The position numbers and the translations under genes were made by a program. Of a DNA stretch of 64,000 nucleotides, positions 53,102 through 61,921 are shown piece after piece (position 1 is the stretch's first letter; each line of letters opens with the position of its first letter). Under the pieces are notes generated by a model, which saw nothing but the letters and a program-made list of their open reading frames with translations, had not been told where the DNA came from and made no database searches. This stretch comes from Rhodovulum kholense (GTDB taxonomy: Bacteria; Pseudomonadota; Alphaproteobacteria; Rhodobacterales; Rhodobacteraceae), in NCBI RefSeq assembly GCF_003053725.1, contig NZ_QAYC01000002.1:186001-250000 (forward strand), read 5' to 3'.

Positions 53102-55182
53102 CCGATCTTCCTCCCGAAACCCCGGTCGAACCGGCCGGCCGCAGCCTGCTGGACCGCATTTCCATCGTCTGGGTGATCCCGGCGGCGGCCTTGGCCATCG
53201 CGCTGGGCGTGGCCTGGCACAGCTATGCCGAACGCGGGCCGCTGCTGGAGCTGACCTTCGAAACCGCCTCGGGCATCAAGGCGGGCGAGACCGAGCTGCA
53301 TTACCGCGACGTGACCGTGGGTGTCGTCGAGAAGGTCGGCTTTACCGACAGTCTCGGCGAGGTGCTGGTCTCGGTCCGGCTCGACAAGGCTGTTGCGCCC
53401 TATGTCGATGACAGTGCCGATTTCTGGGTGGTCCAGCCCGAGGTCAGCGCGCGCGGCGTGACCGGGCTGTCGACCGTGCTGTCGGGGGTCTTCATTCAAG
53501 GCATCTGGGACGACCGGCCCGACGGCTTTGTCGAACGCCACCAGGGCAAGAACGCGGCCCCCCTGAACCGCGAGGGCCGCCCGGGCCTCAGGCTGCGGCT
53601 GCGCGCCGCCAGCGATGCCGGGCTGACCGAAGAGGCGCCGATCCTCTATCGCGGCATCGAGGTCGGCCGGATCGGCAAGGCCGAGGTCAGCCAGGACGGC
53701 TCGACCGTCGAGGCCGATGCCATCGTCTTCGCCCCGCATGACCGGCTGATCTCGACCTCGACCCGGTTCTGGGACAGTTCGGGCTTTTCCTTCTCGCTCG
53801 GGCCCGGCGGCGCGCGGGTCGATTTCTCGTCCGTCGCCGCGCTGGTCTCGGGCGGCGTCACCTTCCAGAGCGTGGTGTCGGGCGGGCGCGAGGTCGAGCC
53901 CGAGACCCGGTTCGAGGTCTATCCTGACGAATCCAGCGCCCGGGCCAGCGTCTTTGCCGCCGACGAGGGCACCGCGCTGACCCTGACCGCCTATTTCGAG
54001 GAGAATGTCGAAGGGCTTTCGGTCGATGCACCGGTGACGCTGGGCGGGCTCAGGATCGGCCGCGTCACGTCGCTGAACGGCATCGTCGATGCCGCGCGCT
54101 TCGGTGACGACCGGGTGCGGCTGTCGGCGACGCTGGCGATCCAGCCCTCGCGACTGGGCATCGCCCAAAGCGCCACGCCCGAGGACGCGCTCGACTATCT
54201 CGCGGGCCGGGTGCGCGAGGGGCTGCGGGCACGGCTGGTGACCGCCTCGATCCTGACCGGCGGGCTCAAGGTGGAACTGGTCGAGACCGCCGAAAACGCA
54301 CCGGCCGAGATCGACCGCGACGCCGATCCGAACCCGGTGATCCCGACTACCGCGAGCGACATTTCCGACGTCTCCGCCACCGCCGAGGGGCTTTACAACC
54401 GCATCAACGACCTGCCCATCGAGGACCTGATGCAAAGCGCCATCGACGCGCTGAACAGCGTCAGCACCCTGGCCGGCAGCGACGAGATCCGCGCCGTGCC
54501 GGGCGAGGTCAAGGCGCTGGTCGGCGAGGCGCGCGGCATCGTCGGCTCGGACGAGATGCAGGCCCTGCCCGGCCGCATCGACGGGGCCGTCGCCGCCATC
54601 GAGACGCTGACCCGTCAGCTGGCCGAGGCCGATGCCGCGACCCGCCTGACCGGCGCGCTCGACGCGGCCGCCGGGGCGGCGCAAAGCATCGACACCGCCG
54701 CCGCCGGGCTGCCCGATCTGGTGGCGCGGCTGAACGCGGTGGCCGATCAGGCCGCGACCCTGCCGCTGAATGAGCTGGCCGACCGGATCTCGGCGCTGCT
54801 CGACAGCACCGACCGGCTGATCGACACCGATCAGGCGCGCGATCTGCCGGCCGATCTTTCCGCCGCCCTGCGCGAACTGGCCGCGATGCTGGCCGAGCTG
54901 CGCGAGGGCGGCATCGTCGGCAATGCCAATGCCACGCTCGCCTCGGCGCGGTCGGCCGCCGACGACATCTCGACAGCCGCGCGCGATCTGCCCGACCTGC
55001 TGGACCGCGCCCAGCGCATTCTGGGTCAGGCCTCGGCCACCATCGAGGGCTATGACGCCTCGCGCGGGATGGGCCGCGAGATCGACGCCGCACTCCGCGA
55101 GATCCAGCGCGCCGCCCAGGCCGTGACGACGCTGTCGCGGGCGCTGGAACGCAACCCCAACTCGATCCTGTTCGGACGCTGA
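53098..55182 (+). CDS. pqiB: PqiB-type MCE protein with long helical tail
   Basis: Protein of 694 residues anchored by one N-terminal helix (about 22-42). Three MCE/MlaD domains follow (about 45-140, 160-260, 285-400), seen as repeats of LTFETASGIKAGETELHYRD, LRAASDAGLTEEAPILYRG and AYFEENVEGLSVDAPVTLGG. These stack into a tube for lipids across the periplasm. The C-terminal ~290 residues are helical, rich in Ala, Leu and Asp, and would form the needle. E. coli PqiB is about 546 residues, so the helical part is longer here. The gene overlaps the pqiA part 2 by 4 bp. Confidence 0.9.
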   Translation: MTDLPPETPVEPAGRSLLDRISIVWVIPAAALAIALGVAWHSYAERGPLLELTFETASGIKAGETELHYRDVTVGVVEKVGFTDSLGEVLVSVRLDKAVAPYVDDSADFWVVQPEVSARGVTGLSTVLSGVFIQGIWDDRPDGFVERHQGKNAAPLNREGRPGLRLRLRAASDAGLTEEAPILYRGIEVGRIGKAEVSQDGSTVEADAIVFAPHDRLISTSTRFWDSSGFSFSLGPGGARVDFSSVAALVSGGVTFQSVVSGGREVEPETRFEVYPDESSARASVFAADEGTALTLTAYFEENVEGLSVDAPVTLGGLRIGRVTSLNGIVDAARFGDDRVRLSATLAIQPSRLGIAQSATPEDALDYLAGRVREGLRARLVTASILTGGLKVELVETAENAPAEIDRDADPNPVIPTTASDISDVSATAEGLYNRINDLPIEDLMQSAIDALNSVSTLAGSDEIRAVPGEVKALVGEARGIVGSDEMQALPGRIDGAVAAIETLTRQLAEADAATRLTGALDAAAGAAQSIDTAAAGLPDLVARLNAVADQAATLPLNELADRISALLDSTDRLIDTDQARDLPADLSAALRELAAMLAELREGGIVGNANATLASARSAADDISTAARDLPDLLDRAQRILGQASATIEGYDASRGMGREIDAALREIQRAAQAVTTLSRALERNPNSILFGR

Positions 55183-55183
55183 C

Positions 55184-55756
55184 ATGAAACCGCACCTGCT
55201 TCTTGCCGCCCTCGTTCCCTCCGCCCTGGCGCTGGCCGCCTGCAGCGGCAGCCCCGACCGCTATACCGTGCCGGACACGGCCGTCGCCGGGCCGCACCTG
55301 CCCGTCGCCTGGCGCAGCGTTGCGATCCGCGAGGTGTCATTGCCGACCTATGCCGCGTCCGAGGAAATCTACAGCCGCAGCGCCAGCGGCGCGCTGACCT
55401 CGTCCTCGGACGTGCTTTGGGCCGACGACCCGACCCGCGCCATCACCCAGGATCTGGCGCGCCTGCTGGCGCAGATGACCGGCGCCCAGGTCGCGGCAGA
55501 GCCCTGGCCCTTCTTCGACCGTGCCCAGGCCACGCTCGAGATCCGCGTGGCCGACATGCTGGCCGAGCCCGACGGGACCTTCCGCCTGACCGGCCAGTTC
55601 TTCGTGGCCCCCGATGCCGGCGGGCGGAACCGGGCCGCACCCTTCGCGATCGCCGTTCCGATCGCCGCCCCCGCCGGTCCCGCCGAAATCGCGGCGGCGC
55701 GCGGCGCGGCGCTGCGCGAGCTTGCGACCCAGATCGCCCGGACCGGGCTGCGCTGA
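55184..55756 (+). CDS. pqiC: PqiC-type outer-membrane lipoprotein
   Basis: Lipoprotein of 190 residues with lipobox LAAC (Cys19) after a short signal peptide. The body matches the ABC-type transport auxiliary/PqiC fold (SVAIREVSLPTYAASEEIYS, then DDPTRAITQDLARLLAQMTG). In E. coli, PqiC holds the PqiB needle at the outer membrane. The ATG is 1 bp after the MCE gene stop. Confidence 0.87.
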   Translation: MKPHLLLAALVPSALALAACSGSPDRYTVPDTAVAGPHLPVAWRSVAIREVSLPTYAASEEIYSRSASGALTSSSDVLWADDPTRAITQDLARLLAQMTGAQVAAEPWPFFDRAQATLEIRVADMLAEPDGTFRLTGQFFVAPDAGGRNRAAPFAIAVPIAAPAGPAEIAAARGAALRELATQIARTGLR

Positions 55757-55836
55757 GCCGCCCCGCGCCAAAGCCCGATTGCACCCGGACCGGCGCGGCG
55801 CTAGCCTCTGCCCGCCACCGCCCCAAGGAGCCCAAG

Positions 55837-57213
55837 ATGCCCGATACCGCCCCGAACAGCTGGGAAGCCCGCGCCGAATCGTCCAGTTTCTACGGCTTTA
55901 CCGATCTGCCCTCGATCAAGGCGCGCGGCACGGTGGTGCTGACCCATGGCGAAGGGCCTTATGTGATCGACACCGAAGGCCGGCGCTATCTCGACAGCAA
56001 TTCGGGGCTCTGGAACATGGTCGCGGGCTTCGATCATGCCGGGCTCGCCGCCGCCGCCAAGGCGCAATACGACCGCTTCCCGGGCTATCACGCCTTCTTC
56101 GGGCGGATGTCCGACCAGACCGTGATGCTGAGCGAGAAACTGATCGAGGTCTCGCCCTATGATCGCGGCCGGGTCTTCTACACCAACTCCGGGTCCGAGG
56201 CGAACGATACGCTGGTCAAGATGCTGTGGTTCCTGGCCCGCGCCGAGGACCAGCCCCAGCGCCGCAAGATCCTGACCCGCAAGAACGCCTATCACGGCGT
56301 GACGGCGGTCTCGGCCTCGATGACCGGCAAGCCCTATAATGAACTGTTCGGCCTGCCGCTGCCCGATTTCATCCACCTGACCTGCCCGCATTACTGGCGC
56401 GAGGGCCAGCCCGGCGAGACCGAGGCCCAGTTCACCGCCCGCATGGCGGCCGAACTGGAAGAGGTCATCGCGCGCGAGGGCGCCGAGACCATCGCCGGGT
56501 TCTTCGCCGAGCCCGTCATGGGCGCGGGCGGCGTGATCCCACCCTCGGCGGGCTATTTCCAGGCGATCCAGCCGATCCTGAAGAAACACGGCATCCCGCT
56601 GATCTCGGACGAGGTGATCTGCGGCTTCGGGCGCACCGGCGCCGTCTGGGGCTGCGAGACCTACGACTTCGTGCCCGACGCCATCATCTCGTCGAAGGCG
56701 CTGACGGCGGGCTATTTCCCGATGGGCGCCGTGATCCTCGGCCCCGAGCTGGCGGACCGGCTGCACGCGGCCTCCGAGGCGGTCGAGGAATTTCCGCACG
56801 GCTTTACTGCCTCGGGCCACCCGGTCGGCTGCGCCATCGCGCTGAAGGCCATCGACGTCATCCTGAACGAGGGTCTGCTGGACAATGTCCGCCGCCTGAC
56901 GCCGCGGTTCGAAGAGGGCATGACGCGGCTGGCCGAGAACCCCAATATTGGCGAGTTTCGCGGCAAGGGGCTGATGGGCGCGCTCGAAGCCGTCGCCGAC
57001 AAGCCGACCAGGACGCCCTTCCCCTCCAACCTCTCGGTCAGCGAGCGGATCGCCAATACCTGCACCGATCACGGGCTGATCTGCCGGCCGCTGGGCCAGT
57101 CCATCGTGCTGTGCCCGCCCTTCATCCTGACCGAGCCGCAGATGGACGAGATGTTCGAAAAGCTCGAGGCCGCGCTGACCGAGGTCTTTGCCGGGTTGAA
57201 GGCGGGGGCGTGA
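55837..57213 (+). CDS. Class III aminotransferase
   Basis: PLP enzyme of 458 residues of the omega-amino-acid type. Motifs: FYTNSGSEANDTLVKMLWF, KNAYHGVTAVSASMTG, LISDEVICGFGRTGAVWGCE (Asp of the cofactor) and the Schiff-base Lys in ISSKALTAGYFPMGAV. The pattern fits taurine/beta-alanine/polyamine-pyruvate aminotransferases, using pyruvate as acceptor; donor not resolvable. The start follows AAGGAG. The next gene overlaps its stop, though the two functions are unrelated. Confidence 0.9.
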   Translation: MPDTAPNSWEARAESSSFYGFTDLPSIKARGTVVLTHGEGPYVIDTEGRRYLDSNSGLWNMVAGFDHAGLAAAAKAQYDRFPGYHAFFGRMSDQTVMLSEKLIEVSPYDRGRVFYTNSGSEANDTLVKMLWFLARAEDQPQRRKILTRKNAYHGVTAVSASMTGKPYNELFGLPLPDFIHLTCPHYWREGQPGETEAQFTARMAAELEEVIAREGAETIAGFFAEPVMGAGGVIPPSAGYFQAIQPILKKHGIPLISDEVICGFGRTGAVWGCETYDFVPDAIISSKALTAGYFPMGAVILGPELADRLHAASEAVEEFPHGFTASGHPVGCAIALKAIDVILNEGLLDNVRRLTPRFEEGMTRLAENPNIGEFRGKGLMGALEAVADKPTRTPFPSNLSVSERIANTCTDHGLICRPLGQSIVLCPPFILTEPQMDEMFEKLEAALTEVFAGLKAGA

Positions 57214-57692
57214 GCACCGCCACCCCCGCGACGCAGGCGCTGAAACGCGCGGGCGTCGCGTTCCGACCCATCGAATACGACTATGTCGCCGGGCAGGACC
57301 GGATCGGGCTGCACGCGGCCGAAGCCATCGGCGCCGAGCCGGGCCGTGTGCTCAAGACCCTGATGGTCGAGATCGACGGCAAGCCCGCCTGCGCGGTGAT
57401 CCCGTCGGACCGCACGCTGTCGATGAAGAAGGTGGCCGCGGCCTTCGGCGCCAAATCGGCCCAGATGATGCCGCCCGACAAGGCCGAACGGCTGACCGGC
57501 TTTCATACCGGCGGCATCAGCCCCTTCGGCCAGAAGCGCCGCGCGCCGCTGGCCTTCGAGGCAGGCGCGCTGAATGTGCCCGAAATCGTGCTGAACGGCG
57601 GCCGCCGCGGGCTGATGGTGGCGCTGGCCCCGGCCGATGCGCTGGCTGTCGCCGGGGCGCAGGCGGCCGATCTCTGCGCCGAGCGGGGCTGA
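57210..57692 (+). CDS. ybaK: YbaK-type aminoacyl-tRNA deacylase
   Basis: Protein of 160 residues that removes wrongly attached amino acids, typically Cys from tRNA-Pro. GTG start at 57210 overlaps the aminotransferase stop (GTGA). Family features: KTLMVEIDGKPACAVIPSD, RTLSMKKVAAAFGAKSAQMM and TGFHTGGISPFGQKRR. Length is standard. Confidence 0.92.
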   Translation: MSTATPATQALKRAGVAFRPIEYDYVAGQDRIGLHAAEAIGAEPGRVLKTLMVEIDGKPACAVIPSDRTLSMKKVAAAFGAKSAQMMPPDKAERLTGFHTGGISPFGQKRRAPLAFEAGALNVPEIVLNGGRRGLMVALAPADALAVAGAQAADLCAERG

Positions 57693-57782
57693 AGGGGGGC
57701 GCGGCACCGCTGCGGATTGACCCGGACCGCGAAGCCGTCAGGATGGAGGGGCCCCGAAACGCGCGCGCAAGAGGACTCGAGA

Positions 57783-58025
57783 ATGCCGATCTACAATTAC
57801 CGCTGCACCGCCTGCGAGGCCGAATTCGAGCTTCTGCGCAGCCTCAGCGACGACAGCGCCCCCGCCTGCCCCGATTGCGGCAGCCCCGAGGTCAAACGCC
57901 TGCTGTCGCGCGTGGCCGCTTCGGGCGAAAGCGCAAAGCTCCTGAAGGGGGCTAGAAGCCTCGCCAAGAAGGAAGGCCATTTCAGCAATTATTCGAAAAG
58001 CGAGCGCAAGAAGAGCGGCGTCTGA
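57783..58025 (+). CDS. FmdB-family zinc ribbon protein
   Basis: Small protein of 80 residues with a CxxC-x17-CxxC zinc ribbon: C8-TA-C11 and C29-PD-C32. The N-terminus MPIYNYRCTACEAEFE is the FmdB signature. The C-terminus is basic (KSERKKSG). FmdB proteins are regulatory or nucleic-acid-binding in name only; role unknown. Confidence 0.9.
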   Translation: MPIYNYRCTACEAEFELLRSLSDDSAPACPDCGSPEVKRLLSRVAASGESAKLLKGARSLAKKEGHFSNYSKSERKKSGV

Positions 58026-58052
58026 CCGCCCGCCCGGGCTCCCGCCTTCTGC

Positions 58053-58277
58053 TCAGTCCTTTTCCCGGCGCCGCTTCTCGCGGAACTCGATCCCGAAGAT
58101 CGCGCTCTGCGCCGCCAGAAAGCCGAAGAAGACCGCCGCCGCGATCGAGCTCACGGTATGGACCGGGCCCGCCGTGAGATAGCCCCAGTCGGTCATGAGA
58201 AGGGTGACCAGCGTCACCGCGATGCCCACGCCCCAGGCGATCCGCCCTGTCGAAGGCTGTTTGCTGTCCTTGTCCAT
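58053..58277 (-). CDS. Small two-helix membrane protein
   Basis: Protein of 74 residues with two predicted membrane segments (about 12-30 and 38-58) and a highly charged C-terminus (REKRRREKD). No family recognised with confidence. The ATG at 58277 gives the shortest sensible frame, and the upstream extension lacks features. It lies 80 bp downstream of hisE on the same strand and may be cotranscribed. Confidence 0.6.
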   Translation of the reverse strand: MDKDSKQPSTGRIAWGVGIAVTLVTLLMTDWGYLTAGPVHTVSSIAAAVFFGFLAAQSAIFGIEFREKRRREKD

Positions 58278-58357
58278 GCGCCGGAAAGTGGCACCGCGCG
58301 CGGGTACAGGCAAGCGCGGCTTGGGGTCGCGCCCATGCGCCCGCCCCCGGGCAAAGC

Positions 58358-58681
58358 TCAGCGCGATGCCTTCTCGGCGATCCCGCTGACGCCCTCGCGC
58401 CGCGCCAGCTCGGCCGCGACATCGGCCAGGCTCACGTCGCGGGCCGCCAGCATCACCAGCAGGTGATAGACCACATCCGCCGCCTCGGCGGTCAGCCGGG
58501 CACGGTCGCCCCGGACCGCCTCGATGATCGCCTCGACCGCCTCCTCGCCGAATTTCTCGGCGCATTTCTCGGGCCCCTTCGAGAACAATTTGGCGGTCCA
58601 GGACGTGTCGGGATCGGCGCCCTTGCGCGCCTCGACGGTGGTGGCAAGGCGCGCCAGCGCCTCGAGCTCGGATCCGGTCAT
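58358..58681 (-). CDS. hisE: Phosphoribosyl-ATP diphosphatase
   Basis: Second step of histidine synthesis, 107 residues. The metal-binding helix shows [21 protein letters not shown] and [20 protein letters not shown]. Here HisE is separate from HisI. It overlaps hisF by 4 bp (ATGA). Confidence 0.96.
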   Translation of the reverse strand: MTGSELEALARLATTVEARKGADPDTSWTAKLFSKGPEKCAEKFGEEAVEAIIEAVRGDRARLTAEAADVVYHLLVMLAARDVSLADVAAELARREGVSGIAEKASR

Positions 58682-59439
58682 GTCAGCCTCACGGGGATGC
58701 CGGCGGCGGCCATATGGGCCTTGGCCTCGCCGATGGTGAATTCGCCGAAATGGAAGATCGAGGCGGCCAGAACCGCGCTTGCCCCGCCTTCGGTGACCCC
58801 TTCGACCAGATGATCAAGCGTGCCGACTCCGCCCGAAGCGATGACCGGCACATCCACCGCATCGGAAATCGCGCGGGTCAGCGGCAGGTTGAAGCCCGCC
58901 CGCGTCCCGTCCCGGTCCATGCTGGTCAGCAGGATCTCGCCCGCGCCCTTGGCGACCACGGTCCTTGCGAAGTCGACCGCGTCGATGCCGGTGGGCTTGC
59001 GCCCGCCATGGGTGAAGATCTCCCACTTGCCGGGGCTCACGGTCTTGGCGTCGATGGCGACCACGATGCACTGGCTGCCGAACTGGTCTGCCGCCTGATG
59101 CACCACGTCGGGGTCGGCCACCGCCGCCGAATTGAAGCTAACCTTGTCGGCCCCCGCCAGCAGCAGCGCCCGCACATCATCGACCGTCCGCACCCCGCCG
59201 CCGACGGTCAGCGGCATGAAACACTGCTCGGCCGTCCGGCGCACGACATCGAACATGGTGCCGCGATTCTCGTGGGTGGCATGGATGTCGAGGAAACAAA
59301 GCTCGTCCGCCCCGGCCGCGTCATAGGCCTTGGCGGCCTCGACCGGATCGCCCGCATCGACGAGATTGACGAAATTGACCCCCTTGACCACGCGCCCCTC
59401 GGCCACGTCGAGACAGGGGATGATACGGATCTTCAGCAT
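58678..59439 (-). CDS. hisF: Imidazole glycerol phosphate synthase, cyclase subunit
   Basis: 253 residues; TIM barrel using ammonia from HisH to make imidazole glycerol phosphate. Catalytic Asp11 in [18 protein letters not shown] and Asp130 in CIVVAIDAK, plus [16 protein letters not shown] and [26 protein letters not shown] precedes the ATG. Other his genes would lie elsewhere; only hisE follows. Confidence 0.97.
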   Translation of the reverse strand: MLKIRIIPCLDVAEGRVVKGVNFVNLVDAGDPVEAAKAYDAAGADELCFLDIHATHENRGTMFDVVRRTAEQCFMPLTVGGGVRTVDDVRALLLAGADKVSFNSAAVADPDVVHQAADQFGSQCIVVAIDAKTVSPGKWEIFTHGGRKPTGIDAVDFARTVVAKGAGEILLTSMDRDGTRAGFNLPLTRAISDAVDVPVIASGGVGTLDHLVEGVTEGGASAVLAASIFHFGEFTIGEAKAHMAAAGIPVRLT

Positions 59440-59644
59440 GGCGGCTCCTTTCGCGCTCTCTTAGCGCGGGCGGGCGCCCGAGGAAAGACGCCCGAGAACA
59501 GCCAGCGGAAGGCCCCGAGCCGCGCCCCCGAAGGGGCACCGATGCCGGGGCCTTCGGACTGGAGTCGCCGACGACGTGCCGGGCCCGCGGAAGACGATGC
59601 TCCCGCTGCTCCCCGACACGCCGCCGGACGACGGCAGGGACGGC

Positions 59645-60898
59645 CTAGAGCGGCCGCGCCTGTTCGTAGCCGCGCGCAGAGACGCCGCGCGGCGTTGTCA
59701 GCAGGTGATCGGGGGTCAGACGCAGGGTGTCCATCGCGATCATCCGCTCTTCGTCGGTGGGCACGACAAGGGTCGCGACCGACGCATCGGCAGCGCTGAT
59801 GTTCGGATAGCCGTCGCGCGCCACCTCGTTCGTGGCCTCGTCGATCCGGACGCCCAGGAAGCCCAGCCCCGAACAGATCCGGGTCCGGATCTCGGCGCTG
59901 TTCTCGCCGATGCCTGCTGTGAAGACCAGCGCGTCGAGCCCGTTCATCGCGGCCGCATAGGCGCCGATGGTCTTCTTGATCTGATAGACGAAGATCTCGA
60001 CCGCCAGCCTGCACCGCTCGTCGCCGTCAGCCGCCCGCGTGGTCACCTCGCGCATGTCGTTGCTGACGCCCGAGACGCCCAGAAGCCCGCTCTTGTGATA
60101 GCAAAGCGTCTCGACGTCCTTCAGGCTCATCCCCAGCTGATTGACCAGATGGAAGATGATCGACGGATCGAAATCGCCCGACCGGGTGCCCATGGGAACG
60201 CCCCCGAAGGTGCCGAACCCGATCGAGGTATCGACCGACCTGCCGCCATCGACCGCGGTCAGCGTCACGCCGTTGCCCAGATGGCAGATCACCATCTTCA
60301 TGTCCTCGATGGGCCAGTTCAGCAGATCGGCCGTGGCCTGGCTGACATATCGGCAGGACGTGCCGTGAAAGCCGTATTTCCGGATGCCGCTCTTGGCATA
60401 AAGCGCGTAGGGCAGCGCATAGACATGCGCCTCGGGCGGCACGGTCTGATGGAACGCGGTATCGAACACCACGATGTTCGGGACGCCCGGGAACAGACGC
60501 ATCGCGGCCTCGATACCCGCGATGTTGCAGGGATTGTGCAGCGGCGCAAAGCCGACGCAGGCCCGCAGCTGGGCCATGACCGCGTCATCGACCACGACCG
60601 AGTCGACGAAAACGTCGCCGCCATGGACCGCGCGATGGCCGATGGCCGTGATGGCCGCCGGGCAGTCGATCACGCCATAGTCGGCATGCATCAGGCTGGC
60701 CAGCATCAGTTCAAGCGCGGTCTTGTGATCGGGCACCGGAAGCTCGACCTTCTCGCCGCGGCCTCCGGCCTTGTGATCCGAATAGGAGCCGTCTTCGCCG
60801 ATCCGGGCGATCAGACCCTTCGCCACGACTTCGGACAGATCGGTCGTGTAAAGCTGATACTTCAGGCTGGAACTGCCGCAGTTGATGGTCAGGATCAT
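59645..60898 (-). CDS. ackA: Acetate kinase
   Basis: Cytoplasmic kinase of 417 residues, making ATP from acetyl phosphate (or propionate equivalents). Motifs: LTINCGSSSLKYQLY at the N-terminus, VHGGDVFVDSVVVDD, YGFHGTSCRYVSQ, NGVTLTAVDGGRSVDTSIG and FTAGIGENSAEIR. ATG 60898 follows AAAGGACG. Its position after the membrane protein gene, in a unit facing the glycyl radical enzyme genes, suggests substrate-level phosphorylation in that pathway. No phosphotransacetylase gene is in the window. Confidence 0.95.
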   Translation of the reverse strand: MILTINCGSSSLKYQLYTTDLSEVVAKGLIARIGEDGSYSDHKAGGRGEKVELPVPDHKTALELMLASLMHADYGVIDCPAAITAIGHRAVHGGDVFVDSVVVDDAVMAQLRACVGFAPLHNPCNIAGIEAAMRLFPGVPNIVVFDTAFHQTVPPEAHVYALPYALYAKSGIRKYGFHGTSCRYVSQATADLLNWPIEDMKMVICHLGNGVTLTAVDGGRSVDTSIGFGTFGGVPMGTRSGDFDPSIIFHLVNQLGMSLKDVETLCYHKSGLLGVSGVSNDMREVTTRAADGDERCRLAVEIFVYQIKKTIGAYAAAMNGLDALVFTAGIGENSAEIRTRICSGLGFLGVRIDEATNEVARDGYPNISAADASVATLVVPTDEERMIAMDTLRLTPDHLLTTPRGVSARGYEQARPL

Positions 60899-60927
60899 GG
60901 TGTCGTCCTTTCTTTGAAACAGCAAGG

Positions 60928-60978
60928 ACGGGCGGCGCGACGGGGGGGAGGGTGGGAGGAGGGTGTCGCGCCGCCCGT
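60928..60978. other. Long hairpin with G-quadruplex loop before ackA
   Basis: A perfect 14-bp inverted repeat (60928-60941 with 60965-60978) flanks a 23-nt loop (60942-60964) that on the + strand is four G-runs separated by 1-4 bases, a canonical G-quadruplex motif. It lies between the membrane protein stop (61010) and the ackA ribosome site, so it is within the leftward transcript, where the loop is C-rich. No T-run follows. A role in transcript processing, attenuation or transcription-coupled structure is inference. Confidence 0.7.
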
Positions 60979-61009
60979 TCGGGGTGCAGGGTGTCGGTCT
61001 GCCCCCGGA

Positions 61010-61921
61010 TCACACCGGCAGTGGGAGGAGAGCCCAGAAGCCGATGGAAGTCAGTACGTTGAAGACCAGCGTCATGGCCGCGATAGTGCAGGCCGGCGGG
61101 TCGATATGGGTGTCGCCGCGGTCGAGGAAGACCCGGGCGAAGAATTCGCCCACGAAGGCGCAGACCAAGCCTGCGATGCCGGCCCAGAGGATGCTGCCCG
61201 AGGCCACGCCGACGATGGCGGCCGGCAGGGCGATGTGGTGGGTCACCGGGGTCAGAACGCCGACCGTCAGGAACAGCAGGCTCGCGGCGGCGATGCCGAA
61301 GGCCAGCAGCGCGCCAGCGGTGCCGTAGGTCACGCCCAGCCAGCCGCCCAGCAGTCCGACGCCGATGCCGATCACGGCGATCTGGCCAAAGCTGCTCTGG
61401 AACACCAGCCATTTGGTGGCATCGGTCGGGTGGAAGAACCGCTCGCCCTCGGGCGTTTTCCCGCACAGGCCGCAGGTGCCCCAGAGAAAGCGCACGATGA
61501 AGGCCGAGATCACGACGCTCATGCCGGGATAATCGGTCCAGGGCAGGCCCGGACCCACATCGGGCACCATCGCGACGCCCCAGCAGATCACGTAGCCGAC
61601 GATCCCGAAGATACCGCCGACCAGCAGCACGTCGGGGCTGTTCAACCCCATGCCCGCCGTCACGATGTTGCGGCCGCTGTCAAGCTTGCCCTTCGAGGCC
61701 GCATAGGCCGCGGCGGCGACGCCCGAGGCGAACCCGCCCACATGCGGGCCGAAGACGCCGAACGGGATCCCGAAGAAGTCGGTGGCCGCGGGTGCGACCG
61801 CCAGCTGGATCGCGACGCCCGCGATCGTCAGGATGCCCACGAAGGCGAAGGCCGGCAATGCGCCGATCGCCGCCCCGAAGATGCCGCCTCCGAAGGCGAC
61901 CAGTAAACCGAGTGCAGTCAT
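61010..61921 (-). CDS. Unknown multi-pass membrane protein
   Basis: Protein of 303 residues with about eight hydrophobic segments. No characterised family recognised. Features: FGPHVGGFASGVAAAAYAAS near residue 60-80, a cytoplasmic-looking loop TCGLCGKTPEGERFF (CxxC) at about 149-163, and PVTHHIALPAAIVG later; the polar His and Asn residues in or beside helices suggest a transport path. The gene stands first in the leftward unit with ackA, opposite the glycyl radical enzyme genes. I infer it may import or export a substrate or product of that pathway. Confidence 0.75.
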   Translation of the reverse strand: MTALGLLVAFGGGIFGAAIGALPAFAFVGILTIAGVAIQLAVAPAATDFFGIPFGVFGPHVGGFASGVAAAAYAASKGKLDSGRNIVTAGMGLNSPDVLLVGGIFGIVGYVICWGVAMVPDVGPGLPWTDYPGMSVVISAFIVRFLWGTCGLCGKTPEGERFFHPTDATKWLVFQSSFGQIAVIGIGVGLLGGWLGVTYGTAGALLAFGIAAASLLFLTVGVLTPVTHHIALPAAIVGVASGSILWAGIAGLVCAFVGEFFARVFLDRGDTHIDPPACTIAAMTLVFNVLTSIGFWALLPLPV

